Source: Lacihabitans sp. CS3-21 (GTDB lineage: Bacteria; Bacteroidota; Bacteroidia; Cytophagales; Spirosomataceae). From it: 64,000 nt of DNA. The notes under the pieces were generated by a model. The model saw only the letters and a program-made list of their open reading frames with translations. It was not told the origin of the DNA and did no database searches. Both the position numbers and the translations under genes were made by a program. Shown piece after piece: positions 54,916 to 63,882 of this stretch. How positions within the stretch are numbered: the first letter of the stretch is position 1; each line of letters opens with the position of its first letter. The stretch is taken from NCBI RefSeq assembly GCF_024343675.1, contig NZ_RJUD01000016.1:1-64000 (forward strand). The letters run 5' to 3'.

Positions 54916-57342
54916 ATGGTTTCAAGAATATATACTATTTTAATGCTTTTCATGCTCCACTTAACTGTTTTTTCTCAAAAATCGAGCATTATTGGAAAAG
55001 TATCAGACAGTTCAAAGCAAGATTTGGTCGGAGCGAATATCATCCTAAAAGGAACCGTAAGAGGAGTACAAACAAACAGCAATGGGGAATTCATCATTAA
55101 GGGATTAAATACTGGGAATTATACTTTGGTAGCCACTTTATTAGGTCTAAAGGCGAAAGAAACCAATATTTCTTTAGGAGAAAATGAGGTAAAAACAGTC
55201 AATTTTGAATTAGAAGATGAAACATATACTTTAAACGATATTCAGGTGGTAGCCAGTAGAGGTGTGAGAGGAAATGAGCATTTGGCTGAAATAGATAATT
55301 ACACAATTAATGCAACGAAAAAAAATGAAGTCATAAAACTTGATCATATCAATGCAAATTTGGCGATGAATAATAGCCGTCAGATTTTTAGTCGTACTCC
55401 TGGTATTTCTGTTTGGGAAAATGATGGTTCTGGAATTCAATTATCCGTTGCTTCTCGCGGTTTGAGTCCAAATCGATCTTGGGAATTTAATGTTAGAATG
55501 AACGGCTATGACATTACGCCCGATCCAATGGGTTATCCAGAAGCCTATTATACGCCTCCTATGGAAGTGGTCGATCGCATCGAAATCGTTCGTGGAGCTT
55601 CTTCCTTGCAATATGGTCCTCAATTTGGTGGTTTGATGAATTTCGTACTGCGTAAGCCTGATATTTCTACCAGAATCACCGTCGAATCCCAGAATACTGT
55701 CGGTAGCAATGGCTTGTTTAGTACGTTTAATTATATAGGTGGGACAGAAGGACGTTTGAGTTATACGGCTTATTATCAGAAACGTTTCGGTGATGGCTGG
55801 AGAGACAACAGTTATTATAACACTGACCATGCTCATGCTGAATTGAGTTATGCAATTACAAATAAGTTTAAAATAGGAGCGGAAGTAACTTATATGACCT
55901 ATAAAAGCCAACAAGCTGGTGGTTTGACTGACGCTCAGTTTGCTCAAGATGCTCGTCAGAGTGTAAGAAGCAGAAACTGGTTCAGCACGCCGTGGTTAGT
56001 ACCTTCTGTTTCGGCTGAGTATATTTTCACTGAGAAAACAAAATTAAGTTGGAAAGCATTTGGTGTTGTAGCAGAGCGTAGCAGCGTTGGAAATGTTGCA
56101 GCTATTACGGCAGTTGATAATTTCTCTTCAAGTCGCCAAGTTGATAGAGATTATTACAATAATTTTGGTTCGGAACTTAGATTTATTACTGACTATAAGT
56201 TTTTGGGGATGAATAACACAGTGGCCAGTGGTTTACGCTACTACAATGGTAATATCGACCGTCAGCAGCAAGGTAAAGGCTCAACAAGTATGGATATGGA
56301 ATTTAGTGTCGAAGGTGAATATCCGCGTGATTTAAACTTCAATAATATCAACAAAGCAGCTTATTTTGAAAATATTTTTAGATTTTCAAAAAGGTTTTTG
56401 ATGACAGCTGGAGCAAGGTTGGAAAACATCAATTCTATTATGCAGGGGCGTTTTAGTTTGTCTAATGGGCAAGCCAATAATTTAACACCTATTACCCGTG
56501 AGCGTAGCTTTTTATTATTCGGTGGTGGTGCTGAATATCATCTCACTTCGCAAACGGAGTTTTATTCTAACATTTCACAAGCTTATCGCCCAGTTTTGAT
56601 TTCAGACTTAACTCCTCCTGCTACAACTGATGTTATTGATGAAAACCTTCAAGATGCTCGTGGTTATAATTTTGACTTTGGGTATCGAGGCAAAGTGGGG
56701 AATTATCTAAACTTTGATATTGATTATTTCTACGTAAATTATAATAATCGCATCGGTACAATTACACAAACCAATGCCTCAAATCAGCGTTACCAATTCC
56801 GTACAAATTTAGGTCGCTCAATTAGTCAAGGTTTTGAAGGTTATGTAGAATTTGACCCCGTAACAGCTTTCTTCAAAACTTCTAAAATTGGTTATGTAAG
56901 TATATTTACTTCTTTGGCATATATTGATGCTACTTATAGAGACTTCAAAACTACTTCTGTAGTGAATGGTCAGGTGGTTGAAGGAAACTTATCAGGAAAA
57001 AGAGTAGAAAATGCTCCGCGTAAAATCAATCGTTTTGGAATTACTTATAACAAAAAAGGTTTTTCTATGACTTGGCAAATGAGCGATATAGGCAAAGCCT
57101 ATGCCGATGCTTCAAATACCGAAACTGCCAATTCTGCCGCTACAACGGGTCTTATTCCAGCTTATTCCGTGCAGGATCTTTCAGCAAGTTTCAAATTTTT
57201 GAAACATTATAATGTGAAAGCAGGTGTAAATAACCTAACAGACGAACGATATTTCACACGTAGAGCTGGTGGCTACCCAGGACCAGGTATTCTACCAGCA
57301 GATGGCCGGACCTTCTATCTCTCAGCCGGTATCAAATTCTAA
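54916..57342 (+). CDS. TonB-dependent receptor, FecA-like (ferric-chelate uptake)
   Basis: An 808-aa outer-membrane receptor. Leader ending FSQK, then a carboxypeptidase-regulatory-type domain (IIGKVSDSSKQDLVGANIILKGTVRGVQTNSNGEF). Plug: NNSRQIFSRTPGISVWENDGSGIQLSVASRGLSPNRSWEFNVRMNGYDITPDPMGYPEAYYTPPMEVVDRIEIVRGASSLQYGPQFGGLMNF, which matches FecA-type receptors. The barrel ends in FYLSAGIKF. Two iron-box-like dyads precede it, and another receptor, a PepSY protein and a Fur-family gene follow. It therefore probably imports ferric citrate or a related chelate. A strong terminator separates it from the next gene. Confidence 0.92.
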   Translation: MVSRIYTILMLFMLHLTVFSQKSSIIGKVSDSSKQDLVGANIILKGTVRGVQTNSNGEFIIKGLNTGNYTLVATLLGLKAKETNISLGENEVKTVNFELEDETYTLNDIQVVASRGVRGNEHLAEIDNYTINATKKNEVIKLDHINANLAMNNSRQIFSRTPGISVWENDGSGIQLSVASRGLSPNRSWEFNVRMNGYDITPDPMGYPEAYYTPPMEVVDRIEIVRGASSLQYGPQFGGLMNFVLRKPDISTRITVESQNTVGSNGLFSTFNYIGGTEGRLSYTAYYQKRFGDGWRDNSYYNTDHAHAELSYAITNKFKIGAEVTYMTYKSQQAGGLTDAQFAQDARQSVRSRNWFSTPWLVPSVSAEYIFTEKTKLSWKAFGVVAERSSVGNVAAITAVDNFSSSRQVDRDYYNNFGSELRFITDYKFLGMNNTVASGLRYYNGNIDRQQQGKGSTSMDMEFSVEGEYPRDLNFNNINKAAYFENIFRFSKRFLMTAGARLENINSIMQGRFSLSNGQANNLTPITRERSFLLFGGGAEYHLTSQTEFYSNISQAYRPVLISDLTPPATTDVIDENLQDARGYNFDFGYRGKVGNYLNFDIDYFYVNYNNRIGTITQTNASNQRYQFRTNLGRSISQGFEGYVEFDPVTAFFKTSKIGYVSIFTSLAYIDATYRDFKTTSVVNGQVVEGNLSGKRVENAPRKINRFGITYNKKGFSMTWQMSDIGKAYADASNTETANSAATTGLIPAYSVQDLSASFKFLKHYNVKAGVNNLTDERYFTRRAGGYPGPGILPADGRTFYLSAGIKF

Positions 57343-57350
57343 TACTCTCA

Positions 57351-57381
57351 AAGGAGAATTATTGAATTCTCCTTCTTTTTT
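57351..57381 (+). terminator. Terminator/attenuator between the two iron receptor genes
   Basis: Perfect 10-base arms AAGGAGAATT and AATTCTCCTT with a 4-base loop, then a T-rich tail (57376-57381). It means the second receptor has its own promoter. Confidence 0.9.
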
Positions 57382-57387
57382 AATCTA

Positions 57388-57410
57388 TTGTTTATAATTA
57401 GTCTAAATAA
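57388..57410. promoter_or_regulatory. Iron-box-like dyad 3
   Basis: Arms TTGTTTATA and TCTAAATAA with a 5-base centre; 7 of 9 positions pair. It ends 6 bases before the start codon at 57416 and lies just after the terminator. Confidence 0.65.
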
Positions 57411-57415
57411 AAATA

Positions 57416-59752
57416 ATGAAAAACCTAATATTACTATTCTTTGTTAGTCAATTTGCTCTTGCTCAAACCTCTATCATAAAAGGTAAAATCAGTACTTCAG
57501 ATGGAAAACCGGCTGAATTTGTAAATATCAGTTTGAAAGGAACTTCCAAAGGAACCATTGCTGACGAAGAGGGAAATTACAGTTTAAACAATCTTAAAGC
57601 TGGTTCTTACAACTTGCTTGCCAGTTTTGTAGGCCTCAAGTCTAAATCCGAAAAAGTTGAACTCAAAGATAATGAGATTCTCACACTCAATTTTAGCTTG
57701 GAAGAAGACGCCAATCAATTACAAGAACTATTGGTTATAGCCAATCCAAGTAAATATGTTACAGATTATCCTTCTATTTCTTTACGATTGAAAACTCCGC
57801 TTCTTGAAATACCTCAAAATATCCAAGTAATTACTCGTCAAATTCTACAAGAACAGCAAATTTTTGATATGCAAGAGGGTGTAATTCGAAATGTAAGTGG
57901 TGCTACCCGCTCCGAGCATTGGGAAAATTATGCCAGAATTGTGATGCGAGGCTCTAGAATAGCAGCTTTCAGAAACGGCATGAATGTGACCGAAACTTGG
58001 GGTCCTTTAAATGAAGATATGAGCATGGTGGAGCGTATAGAATTCGTAAAAGGACCTGCTGGTTTTATGTTGGCAAGTGGTGAGCCAAGCGGATTTTATA
58101 ATGTTGTAACTAAAAAACCTACTGGCATTACAAAGTCCGAAGTTGGAATGACCATCGGTAGTTTTGGCACCTACAGGAATACTTTAGATTTTGATGGATT
58201 GTTGAGTAAAGATGGTAAAATTCAGTATAGATTAAACCTGATGGGACAATCCAAAGGTACGCATCGCAAATTCGAGTTTAACAACAGAGTTTCTGTTGCC
58301 CCGGTTTTGAAATTCCAGATTAATCCAAGAACTTCATTAACTACAGAATACACTTATCAATATGTAAACATGTCACCGCTGGGTTCAGCATATGTCTACA
58401 CATCAGACGGTCTGGGTACGCTTCCAAAAGGATTTTCTACTTTGGAATCTAATATGACACCAACCAAAATCAACGATCACTCCTTTATTACCACCCTTTC
58501 TCACAGTATCAACGACAACTGGAAACTTACAGGTCAATTGGCTTATTTACAGTTTAATCAGCTAGGCAGCAGTCTTTGGCCTAGTAGCATAAGTGGCGAC
58601 ACGCTCAAAAGAGCAGAGTCTGTTTGGGATATTTTAGGGCAAATACGAGTTGGACAATTTTTTGTGAATGGGGATGCGTTTACTGGAAAAATAAAACACA
58701 GAATATTGGCTGGTGTGGATATGGGTGACAAAGACTTTTATCATGATTGGAATCAGGGAGGGGCCATTGTGGGTTCATCTCCTTTTATTGTTACTCAACC
58801 AGTTTATGGTCAAGTTCCTGCCACTGCATATCCAGTTTATAACAGAATATTGGGTGTAAAACAAAGAGGTGTACATTACAAAAATGTTTACACGGCATTG
58901 TATGCACAAGACGAAATCAGACTCTTGAAGGATAAACTAAGGTTAACATTGGCAGGAAGATACACTACCGCGGGAGACGAAGACCCATGGTCAGGCTCTG
59001 TAGATGCTGGTAAATTCACACCCAGAGTTGGGCTTAGCTATTCACTGAATAAAAACACAAGTCTTTATGCCGTTGTGGATGAATCTTTTATCCCTCAAGC
59101 AGGTGCCACGTTTGAAGGCAAAGAATTTGACCCAATTACTGGAACAAACAAAGAACTTGGGGTAAAAAGAGAATGGCTCAATGGCCGTTGGACAGCTTCG
59201 GCTTCGGTATATCAAATCACCAAAAATAATGTACTTAAAGGTGATCCAAATCATCAGTTTTTCTCTATTCAGCTTGGACAAACACAAACTTCTGGAATAG
59301 AATTTGACCTAAGAGGACAATTGTTTAGTGGGCTCGATGTAACCCTAAACTATGCCTATACCGATGGAAAAGTAACAAAAGATACCGACGGAAACCAAGT
59401 AAATTCACAAATACCTGGAACAGACAAAAGCATTGCCAATGCATGGCTGAGCTATAGAGTACCCACAGGAAAAGTTGAAGGCTTGGGCTTTTCCTTCGGT
59501 GCATCTCATGCGGCAGGTCGTTCTGCTTGGTATGCTGAATACGATAAATCTATAGATCCAAGTATGCCAGCCTACACCAGATTTGATGCAGCTACATCAT
59601 ATCAATTTGGCAAATTTGGGGTGGCCGTAAATGCTAATAACTTATTCAATGCGGATGTGTTTTCAGGAGCGTATTATTCTTGGAGCAAGTTCTATTATTA
59701 CCAAACAGAGGCCCATAGAAACTATCGTTTGAGCATCAATTATAAATTTTGA
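57416..59752 (+). CDS. TonB-dependent siderophore receptor (FhuA/FpvA-like)
   Basis: A 778-aa outer-membrane receptor. Leader MKNLILLFFVSQFALAQ; residues about 20-108 form a CarboxypepD_reg-like domain (IKGKISTSDGKPAEFVNISLKGTSKGTIADEEGNYSL). The plug follows the siderophore-receptor pattern (LLEIPQNIQVITRQILQEQ, GATRSEHWENYARIVMRGSRIAAFRNGMNV, MVERIEFVKGPAGFMLASGEPSGFYNVVTKKPTG). The barrel's last strand ends in SINYKF. With its own iron-box-like dyad it opens a transcript that continues into the PepSY protein and the Fur-family gene. Confidence 0.92.
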   Translation: MKNLILLFFVSQFALAQTSIIKGKISTSDGKPAEFVNISLKGTSKGTIADEEGNYSLNNLKAGSYNLLASFVGLKSKSEKVELKDNEILTLNFSLEEDANQLQELLVIANPSKYVTDYPSISLRLKTPLLEIPQNIQVITRQILQEQQIFDMQEGVIRNVSGATRSEHWENYARIVMRGSRIAAFRNGMNVTETWGPLNEDMSMVERIEFVKGPAGFMLASGEPSGFYNVVTKKPTGITKSEVGMTIGSFGTYRNTLDFDGLLSKDGKIQYRLNLMGQSKGTHRKFEFNNRVSVAPVLKFQINPRTSLTTEYTYQYVNMSPLGSAYVYTSDGLGTLPKGFSTLESNMTPTKINDHSFITTLSHSINDNWKLTGQLAYLQFNQLGSSLWPSSISGDTLKRAESVWDILGQIRVGQFFVNGDAFTGKIKHRILAGVDMGDKDFYHDWNQGGAIVGSSPFIVTQPVYGQVPATAYPVYNRILGVKQRGVHYKNVYTALYAQDEIRLLKDKLRLTLAGRYTTAGDEDPWSGSVDAGKFTPRVGLSYSLNKNTSLYAVVDESFIPQAGATFEGKEFDPITGTNKELGVKREWLNGRWTASASVYQITKNNVLKGDPNHQFFSIQLGQTQTSGIEFDLRGQLFSGLDVTLNYAYTDGKVTKDTDGNQVNSQIPGTDKSIANAWLSYRVPTGKVEGLGFSFGASHAAGRSAWYAEYDKSIDPSMPAYTRFDAATSYQFGKFGVAVNANNLFNADVFSGAYYSWSKFYYYQTEAHRNYRLSINYKF

Positions 59753-59757
59753 ATTAC

Positions 59758-60873
59758 ATGACTCTCAATAAAATTATCCAAAAAATTCACCTCTGGCTCG
59801 GTTTATCCACTGGGCTGGTGGTGTTTATAATTAGCATAACAGGCTGCATTTACGCATTTCAGCAAGAAATTCAGGATGCCACTCAACCATTTAGGTTTTC
59901 GAAGATTGAAAACAAACCCATTTTACCTCCCTCTATTTTTGAGCAACAAGCACGAAGGACTTTGCCCCATGCACATCTTCATGCCATCAATTATCCTGCC
60001 CCAGGCCGTAATGTGGAAGCCATTTTTTATAGTTTCGAGCCAGAGCATTATTATATCATCTACATGAACCCTTACACTGCCAAGGTTTTGGAGGTGGTCA
60101 ACATGGAGAATAGATTTTTTCATTGGATTCTGGATGGTCACTTTTACCTATGGTTACCGCCAAAAATAGGCCAGCCACTTACTTCTTATGCCACATTGTT
60201 GTTTGTTTTCATGATTTTTTCGGGTATCTTTTTGTGGTGGCCAAAAAACAAATCAGCTGCCCGCCAACGTTTTTGGTTTCGCTGGAAAGACATCACCAAA
60301 TGGAAACGTAAAAATTATGACCTACACAATATTTTAGGATTTTATAGTTCGTTTTTGCTGCTCATTATTGCTATAACAGGTATTTTCTTCGGAATCCAGT
60401 GGTTTACATACATAATTTACAAAGCAGCTGGGGGCGAAAAAAAACTTTTGTTCACTGAACCTGTTTCACAGAGAGCGATTAAGACAAATTTTAAAAAGCC
60501 AGCCACAGATTTGGTTTGGGAAAAAATGAAAATAGAGCATCCAGATGCAGTTTCACTTGAAATACATACCATAGAGCCTGCCTCAGCCATTGGAGCAAAT
60601 GTAAATACCAAAGAAGGCGTTTTTTGGAGTATCGATTACAGATATTTCGATCAATATACTTTAAAAGAAATCCATACGGATACTATATATGGAAGACTAA
60701 AAGATGCGGATACGGCAGACAAACTCATCAGGATGACGTATGATATTCATACTGGTGGAATCTTAGGCTTTACAGGAAAAGTATTGGCATTTTTGTTTTC
60801 TTTGGTGGCAGCGAGTTTGCCAGTAACTGGTTTTTTGATATGGTGGGGTAAACAAAAAAAGAACAAATTATGA
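59758..60873 (+). CDS. PepSY-associated membrane protein (iron-regulated, PiuB-like)
   Basis: A 371-aa inner-membrane protein. I use the ATG at 59758, 5 bases after the receptor stop; the upstream TTG overlaps that gene. It has four transmembrane segments: about residues 14-36 (GLSTGLVVFIISITGCIYAFQQE), 135-155, 185-207 and 335-358 (FLFSLVAASLPVTGFLIWWG). Periplasmic loops carry PepSY-type repeats (YIIYMNPYTAKVLEVVNMENRFFHWILDGH and the second half near IHTGGILGFTGK). Conserved His in HLWLG and FHWILDGH suggest haem or metal binding. Such proteins sit with siderophore receptors and may reduce ferric siderophore in the periplasm. Its stop overlaps the fur-like gene (ATGA). Confidence 0.88.
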   Translation: MTLNKIIQKIHLWLGLSTGLVVFIISITGCIYAFQQEIQDATQPFRFSKIENKPILPPSIFEQQARRTLPHAHLHAINYPAPGRNVEAIFYSFEPEHYYIIYMNPYTAKVLEVVNMENRFFHWILDGHFYLWLPPKIGQPLTSYATLLFVFMIFSGIFLWWPKNKSAARQRFWFRWKDITKWKRKNYDLHNILGFYSSFLLLIIAITGIFFGIQWFTYIIYKAAGGEKKLLFTEPVSQRAIKTNFKKPATDLVWEKMKIEHPDAVSLEIHTIEPASAIGANVNTKEGVFWSIDYRYFDQYTLKEIHTDTIYGRLKDADTADKLIRMTYDIHTGGILGFTGKVLAFLFSLVAASLPVTGFLIWWGKQKKNKL

Positions 60874-61322
60874 ATGACGAAATTCTTATAAAAGCACAAA
60901 GGATTCTCGATAAAAAAATTGAGGAAAAAGGATTAAGGAAAACCCAAGAACGGTACAAGATTTTGGCGGAAATTTATCAGCGTGAGGACCACGTAGAAAT
61001 AGACGAGCTTTACCATGACATCATCATTCATAAATTCAATATCAGTAAAGCCACGGTATATAATACACTCGAGTTGCTGGTAGAAATTGGTCTTGTAACC
61101 AAGCATCAGTTTGGCATCAAACACGCCGCAAGATATGAAAAAGCTTTCGGCCGAAAGCAACACAGTCATTTGATTTGCATTGACTGCAACAGAGTCTTTG
61201 AATTTTGTGACCCACGTCTGCAAAACATTCAAAATACACAAGAAGAATTTAGCGGTTTGGAAATAAAAGAACATTCACTGACCTTCTATGCCAAATGCCA
61301 AAGAAAAGAATGCCAAAAGTAG
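60870..61322 (+). CDS. Fur-family transcriptional regulator
   Basis: A 150-aa metal-dependent repressor, last gene of the second iron transcript. The winged helix contains LRKTQERYKILAEIYQREDHVEIDELYHDI and the recognition helix ISKATVYNTLELLVEIGLV. The C-terminal dimerisation part carries HLICIDCNRVFEFCDPRL and the tail cysteines CQRKECQK, as in zinc-structured Fur/Zur proteins. It overlaps the PepSY gene by four bases (ATGA), so it is translated with it. Its position next to dyads shared by all transcripts suggests autoregulation. It could be Fur, Zur or a paralogue; the iron gene neighbours favour Fur. Confidence 0.9.
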   Translation: MNDEILIKAQRILDKKIEEKGLRKTQERYKILAEIYQREDHVEIDELYHDIIIHKFNISKATVYNTLELLVEIGLVTKHQFGIKHAARYEKAFGRKQHSHLICIDCNRVFEFCDPRLQNIQNTQEEFSGLEIKEHSLTFYAKCQRKECQK

Positions 61323-61396
61323 ATATCGAATTTTATTTATTTTTTCGAGAAAAACCAGTCCGATAAATCAAACTTTTTTCCAAACTTTCTGAGAAA

Positions 61397-61993
61397 TCAC
61401 TCTTCAGTTTGTTTTGCCAAGATTCCCCTATCTACGCTTTCATTTAGGAGGTTTTTTGCATAATTCCAAATGGAGGTAGAACCATTTTTAATGGCTTTTT
61501 TCTTTTCATAAACTTTTTCGTAACTGACACCAAATTCCGCCCAAGTGCCGCCATTATTTGAAGTATTCTGCAATAAGGGTTCCAATCTATCCATCGATTT
61601 GGCAAATTTGGCCTCATCGGAAGTTCCTTCTTCAAATTCTTCCCAAATGGTTATAAACTCCTCTGCTTGTTCCGCAGGTAAAATTCCAAATATTCTTTTG
61701 GCTGCTAAAAGCTCTTCTTCGGTGTTTGAATGACTCTTTGTGGTATCGTATATAAAAGTGTCACCTGCATCTATTTCAACAATATCATGGATTAAAACCA
61801 TCTTCAAGACCTTAAGAATATCTATGGGTTTATCTGAATGTTCGGCCAAAACTAAGGCCATCATCGCCAAATGCCAGCTGTGCTCCGCATCATTTTCGTG
61901 CCTGTCGCTATGGAATAACTTGGTTTTACGTTGAATGAATTTCAGCTTATCTATTTCTTTTATGAAGCTTATTTGTTTGAGTAAATTATCCAT
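61397..61993 (-). CDS. HD-domain phosphohydrolase (YfbR/HDDC2-like)
   Basis: A 198-aa cytosolic metal-dependent phosphohydrolase. The HD motif is DRHENDAEHSWHLAMMALVLAEH, with metal ligands His32, His38 and the HD pair at 69-70 (LIHDIVEIDAGDTF), as in 5'-deoxynucleotidases of the YfbR/HDDC2 group. A downstream Asp in AKSMDRLEPLLQNT fits the fifth ligand. It likely dephosphorylates deoxynucleoside 5'-monophosphates. The gene is monocistronic and convergent with the fur-like gene. Confidence 0.88.
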   Translation of the reverse strand: MDNLLKQISFIKEIDKLKFIQRKTKLFHSDRHENDAEHSWHLAMMALVLAEHSDKPIDILKVLKMVLIHDIVEIDAGDTFIYDTTKSHSNTEEELLAAKRIFGILPAEQAEEFITIWEEFEEGTSDEAKFAKSMDRLEPLLQNTSNNGGTWAEFGVSYEKVYEKKKAIKNGSTSIWNYAKNLLNESVDRGILAKQTEE

Positions 61994-62026
61994 GTATAAT
62001 TTTTTTTAGCCCGCTGATTTGCGAAT

Positions 62027-63220
62027 TTAAATATCCGCCTCTACGGTTTTTTCAAGCGTTTTAGTTTTATTAGACATTAAGCCTATCATCATTAAAATGG
62101 CTGTCAAAATGATAACCTGTAAGATTAACGACTTATTGGCCAATGATGTTACTTGATTAATAGGTATCGATAAAAATAAGAGGATGGTAATCAAACCTCG
62201 TGGGGCAATAAATAGTAGTGGCTTGATATTCTGATTGAAAAGTTTTAAAAATATAAACCTTAAAACTAAAATCGAAAGGGTAATCGCGACCGCCCAAATT
62301 ATGGTTTCTTGGTTAATCAATTCATGGGTTTCAATTAAATAACCAAACAGCAAAAAAAAGAGAGATCTAATCAGAAAAGCGGTTTCGGAGGTCAATTCTT
62401 TGAATTTATGCACTTCTTTGTTTAAGTTTTCAGGCTGAAGTTTTTGTATAAATTTGTAGTTTTTGAGTTCGTCTAAATTGCCAATAAACAATCCGAAAAG
62501 GAGAATAAAGATTAATCCTGGTAAATGATATATTTTTGAAACCGCATATATCAAAACAATGATCAGAATAATAGGCAAGAATTTTACATGATGTTTGATT
62601 TTACTCAAAAGAAACGCCAATCCTATGGTAGCCACAAATGTGACCAATAAAATAATCAATAATTCTATAATAAAATGTCCTACAGATGGTGTTCCAATGT
62701 TATCGTTCAGCGTTATAAAATTAAAAAATATCACTCCAAAAATATCAGATAAACTACTTTCGTAGGTGATGAATTCTTTGTCTTTCGAAATCAGATTTTG
62801 AACACTCGGAATGGCTATTGCACTACTAATTACGCCAAAAGGAATGGCATTGGCGAGGCCGTCTTTAAAAGAAATATGCCCAAAATATTGAAAAACAGCT
62901 GCAAGTCCAAAACAAAACAATAGCATGGGTAAGAAGGAAATAAGGACAGTTTTACCGATGAAGCCTAGTTTTGATTTATTTAACTCCAGTTCCAAAGAAC
63001 CTTCTAAAACAATTAATATTAGCCCAACCGTACCCAAAATCGGAAGAATTGAAGATAAATCTGGGACATTAAGCTGAAAAAAAACAGCCCCTTGCCTGAC
63101 CAGCCATCCAACTGTAAGTAAAAGAATGACCGAAGGAATTTTTGTTTTAGACGAACTAATATCAAATACATATGCCAAGAGAAGTAGTACACAAATAGAT
63201 ATAATTATGGTTGTAGTCAT
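62027..63220 (-). CDS. Cation/proton antiporter (CPA family)
   Basis: A 397-aa inner-membrane protein with about ten to twelve hydrophobic segments and no soluble RCK domain. The family pattern is seen at the start (IIISICVLLLLAYVFDISSSKTKIPSVILLLTVGWLVRQG) and in LPILGTVGLILIVLEGSLELELNKS, with AIPFGVISSAIAIPSVQNLI and SSLSDIFGVIFFN. It resembles short NhaP/CPA-type antiporters that exchange Na+ or K+ for H+. The exact ion is not clear. It lies 33 bases from the HD-domain gene but is probably its own unit. Confidence 0.8.
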   Translation of the reverse strand: MTTTIIISICVLLLLAYVFDISSSKTKIPSVILLLTVGWLVRQGAVFFQLNVPDLSSILPILGTVGLILIVLEGSLELELNKSKLGFIGKTVLISFLPMLLFCFGLAAVFQYFGHISFKDGLANAIPFGVISSAIAIPSVQNLISKDKEFITYESSLSDIFGVIFFNFITLNDNIGTPSVGHFIIELLIILLVTFVATIGLAFLLSKIKHHVKFLPIILIIVLIYAVSKIYHLPGLIFILLFGLFIGNLDELKNYKFIQKLQPENLNKEVHKFKELTSETAFLIRSLFFLLFGYLIETHELINQETIIWAVAITLSILVLRFIFLKLFNQNIKPLLFIAPRGLITILLFLSIPINQVTSLANKSLILQVIILTAILMMIGLMSNKTKTLEKTVEADI

Positions 63221-63516
63221 TTGGCATTTATTTTTAGATTAAGCCACTTAAATGGCATTTTTTAGATCGAAAGAGGTCAGGACCTAATTGTTCCTCTGAA
63301 TGGTCAATATCCCTTTTTTATTTTGTTGAAATCTTTAAGAAACTTAAAAACGATAGCAGCAAAACCAAATAAATGATGCTTCAAAACCTATTTAGAATTT
63401 TATCCAAGAAGTTACAGCTATAGGCATCTTATTTAACTATAACCTATTTATTAAATATTTTATTGAATTTTTTTTCATTTTTTTTCAAAAAGATCAACAT
63501 TGGCCACATGTAAAAA
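63221..63516. other. 296-base gap between antiporter and DUF2200 genes
   Basis: AT-rich, no gene. Near 63276 it contains the string GGTCAGGACCTAATTG, a short GGTC/GACC dyad that recalls the 47-48 kb palindromes. A T-rich tract near 63466-63490 precedes the DUF2200 stop region. Confidence 0.5.
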
Positions 63517-63882
63517 TTACTGTCCTCTCAGGATCTTTTCCATTTTACGACCATTCGCCAATTCATCTACCAATTTGTCTAAATATCTCACCTTTTGTGT
63601 CAATGGATTTTCAATTTCCTCAATGCGATAGCCGCAAATCATACCGGTTATCAGGCTTGCATTCGGGTGTAAATTGGCCTCAGCAAAGAAAGTTTCAAAA
63701 GTAACTTTCGCCTCGATTAATTCTTGAATTTTAGCATCATCAAAGCCAGTCAGCCAAGTTATAACACGGTGCAATTCTTCTACAGTCTTACCTTTTCTAA
63801 CGACTTTTGTCACATAATGTGGATAAACAGATGCAAACGTCATACTGGCCATTCGTTGATTATGCGTTTCGGAGGTGTTCAT
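63517..63882 (-). CDS. DUF2200 family protein
   Basis: A 121-aa small cytosolic protein. The family pattern is MTFASVYPHYVTKVVRKGKTVEELHRVITWLTGFDD near the start and a helical rest (AKIQELIEAKVTFETFFAEANLHPNASLITGMICGYRIEEIENPLTQKVRYLDKLVDELANGRKMEKILRG). The domain is all-alpha and its function is unknown. It stands alone at the right end of the window. Confidence 0.85.
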   Translation of the reverse strand: MNTSETHNQRMASMTFASVYPHYVTKVVRKGKTVEELHRVITWLTGFDDAKIQELIEAKVTFETFFAEANLHPNASLITGMICGYRIEEIENPLTQKVRYLDKLVDELANGRKMEKILRGQ

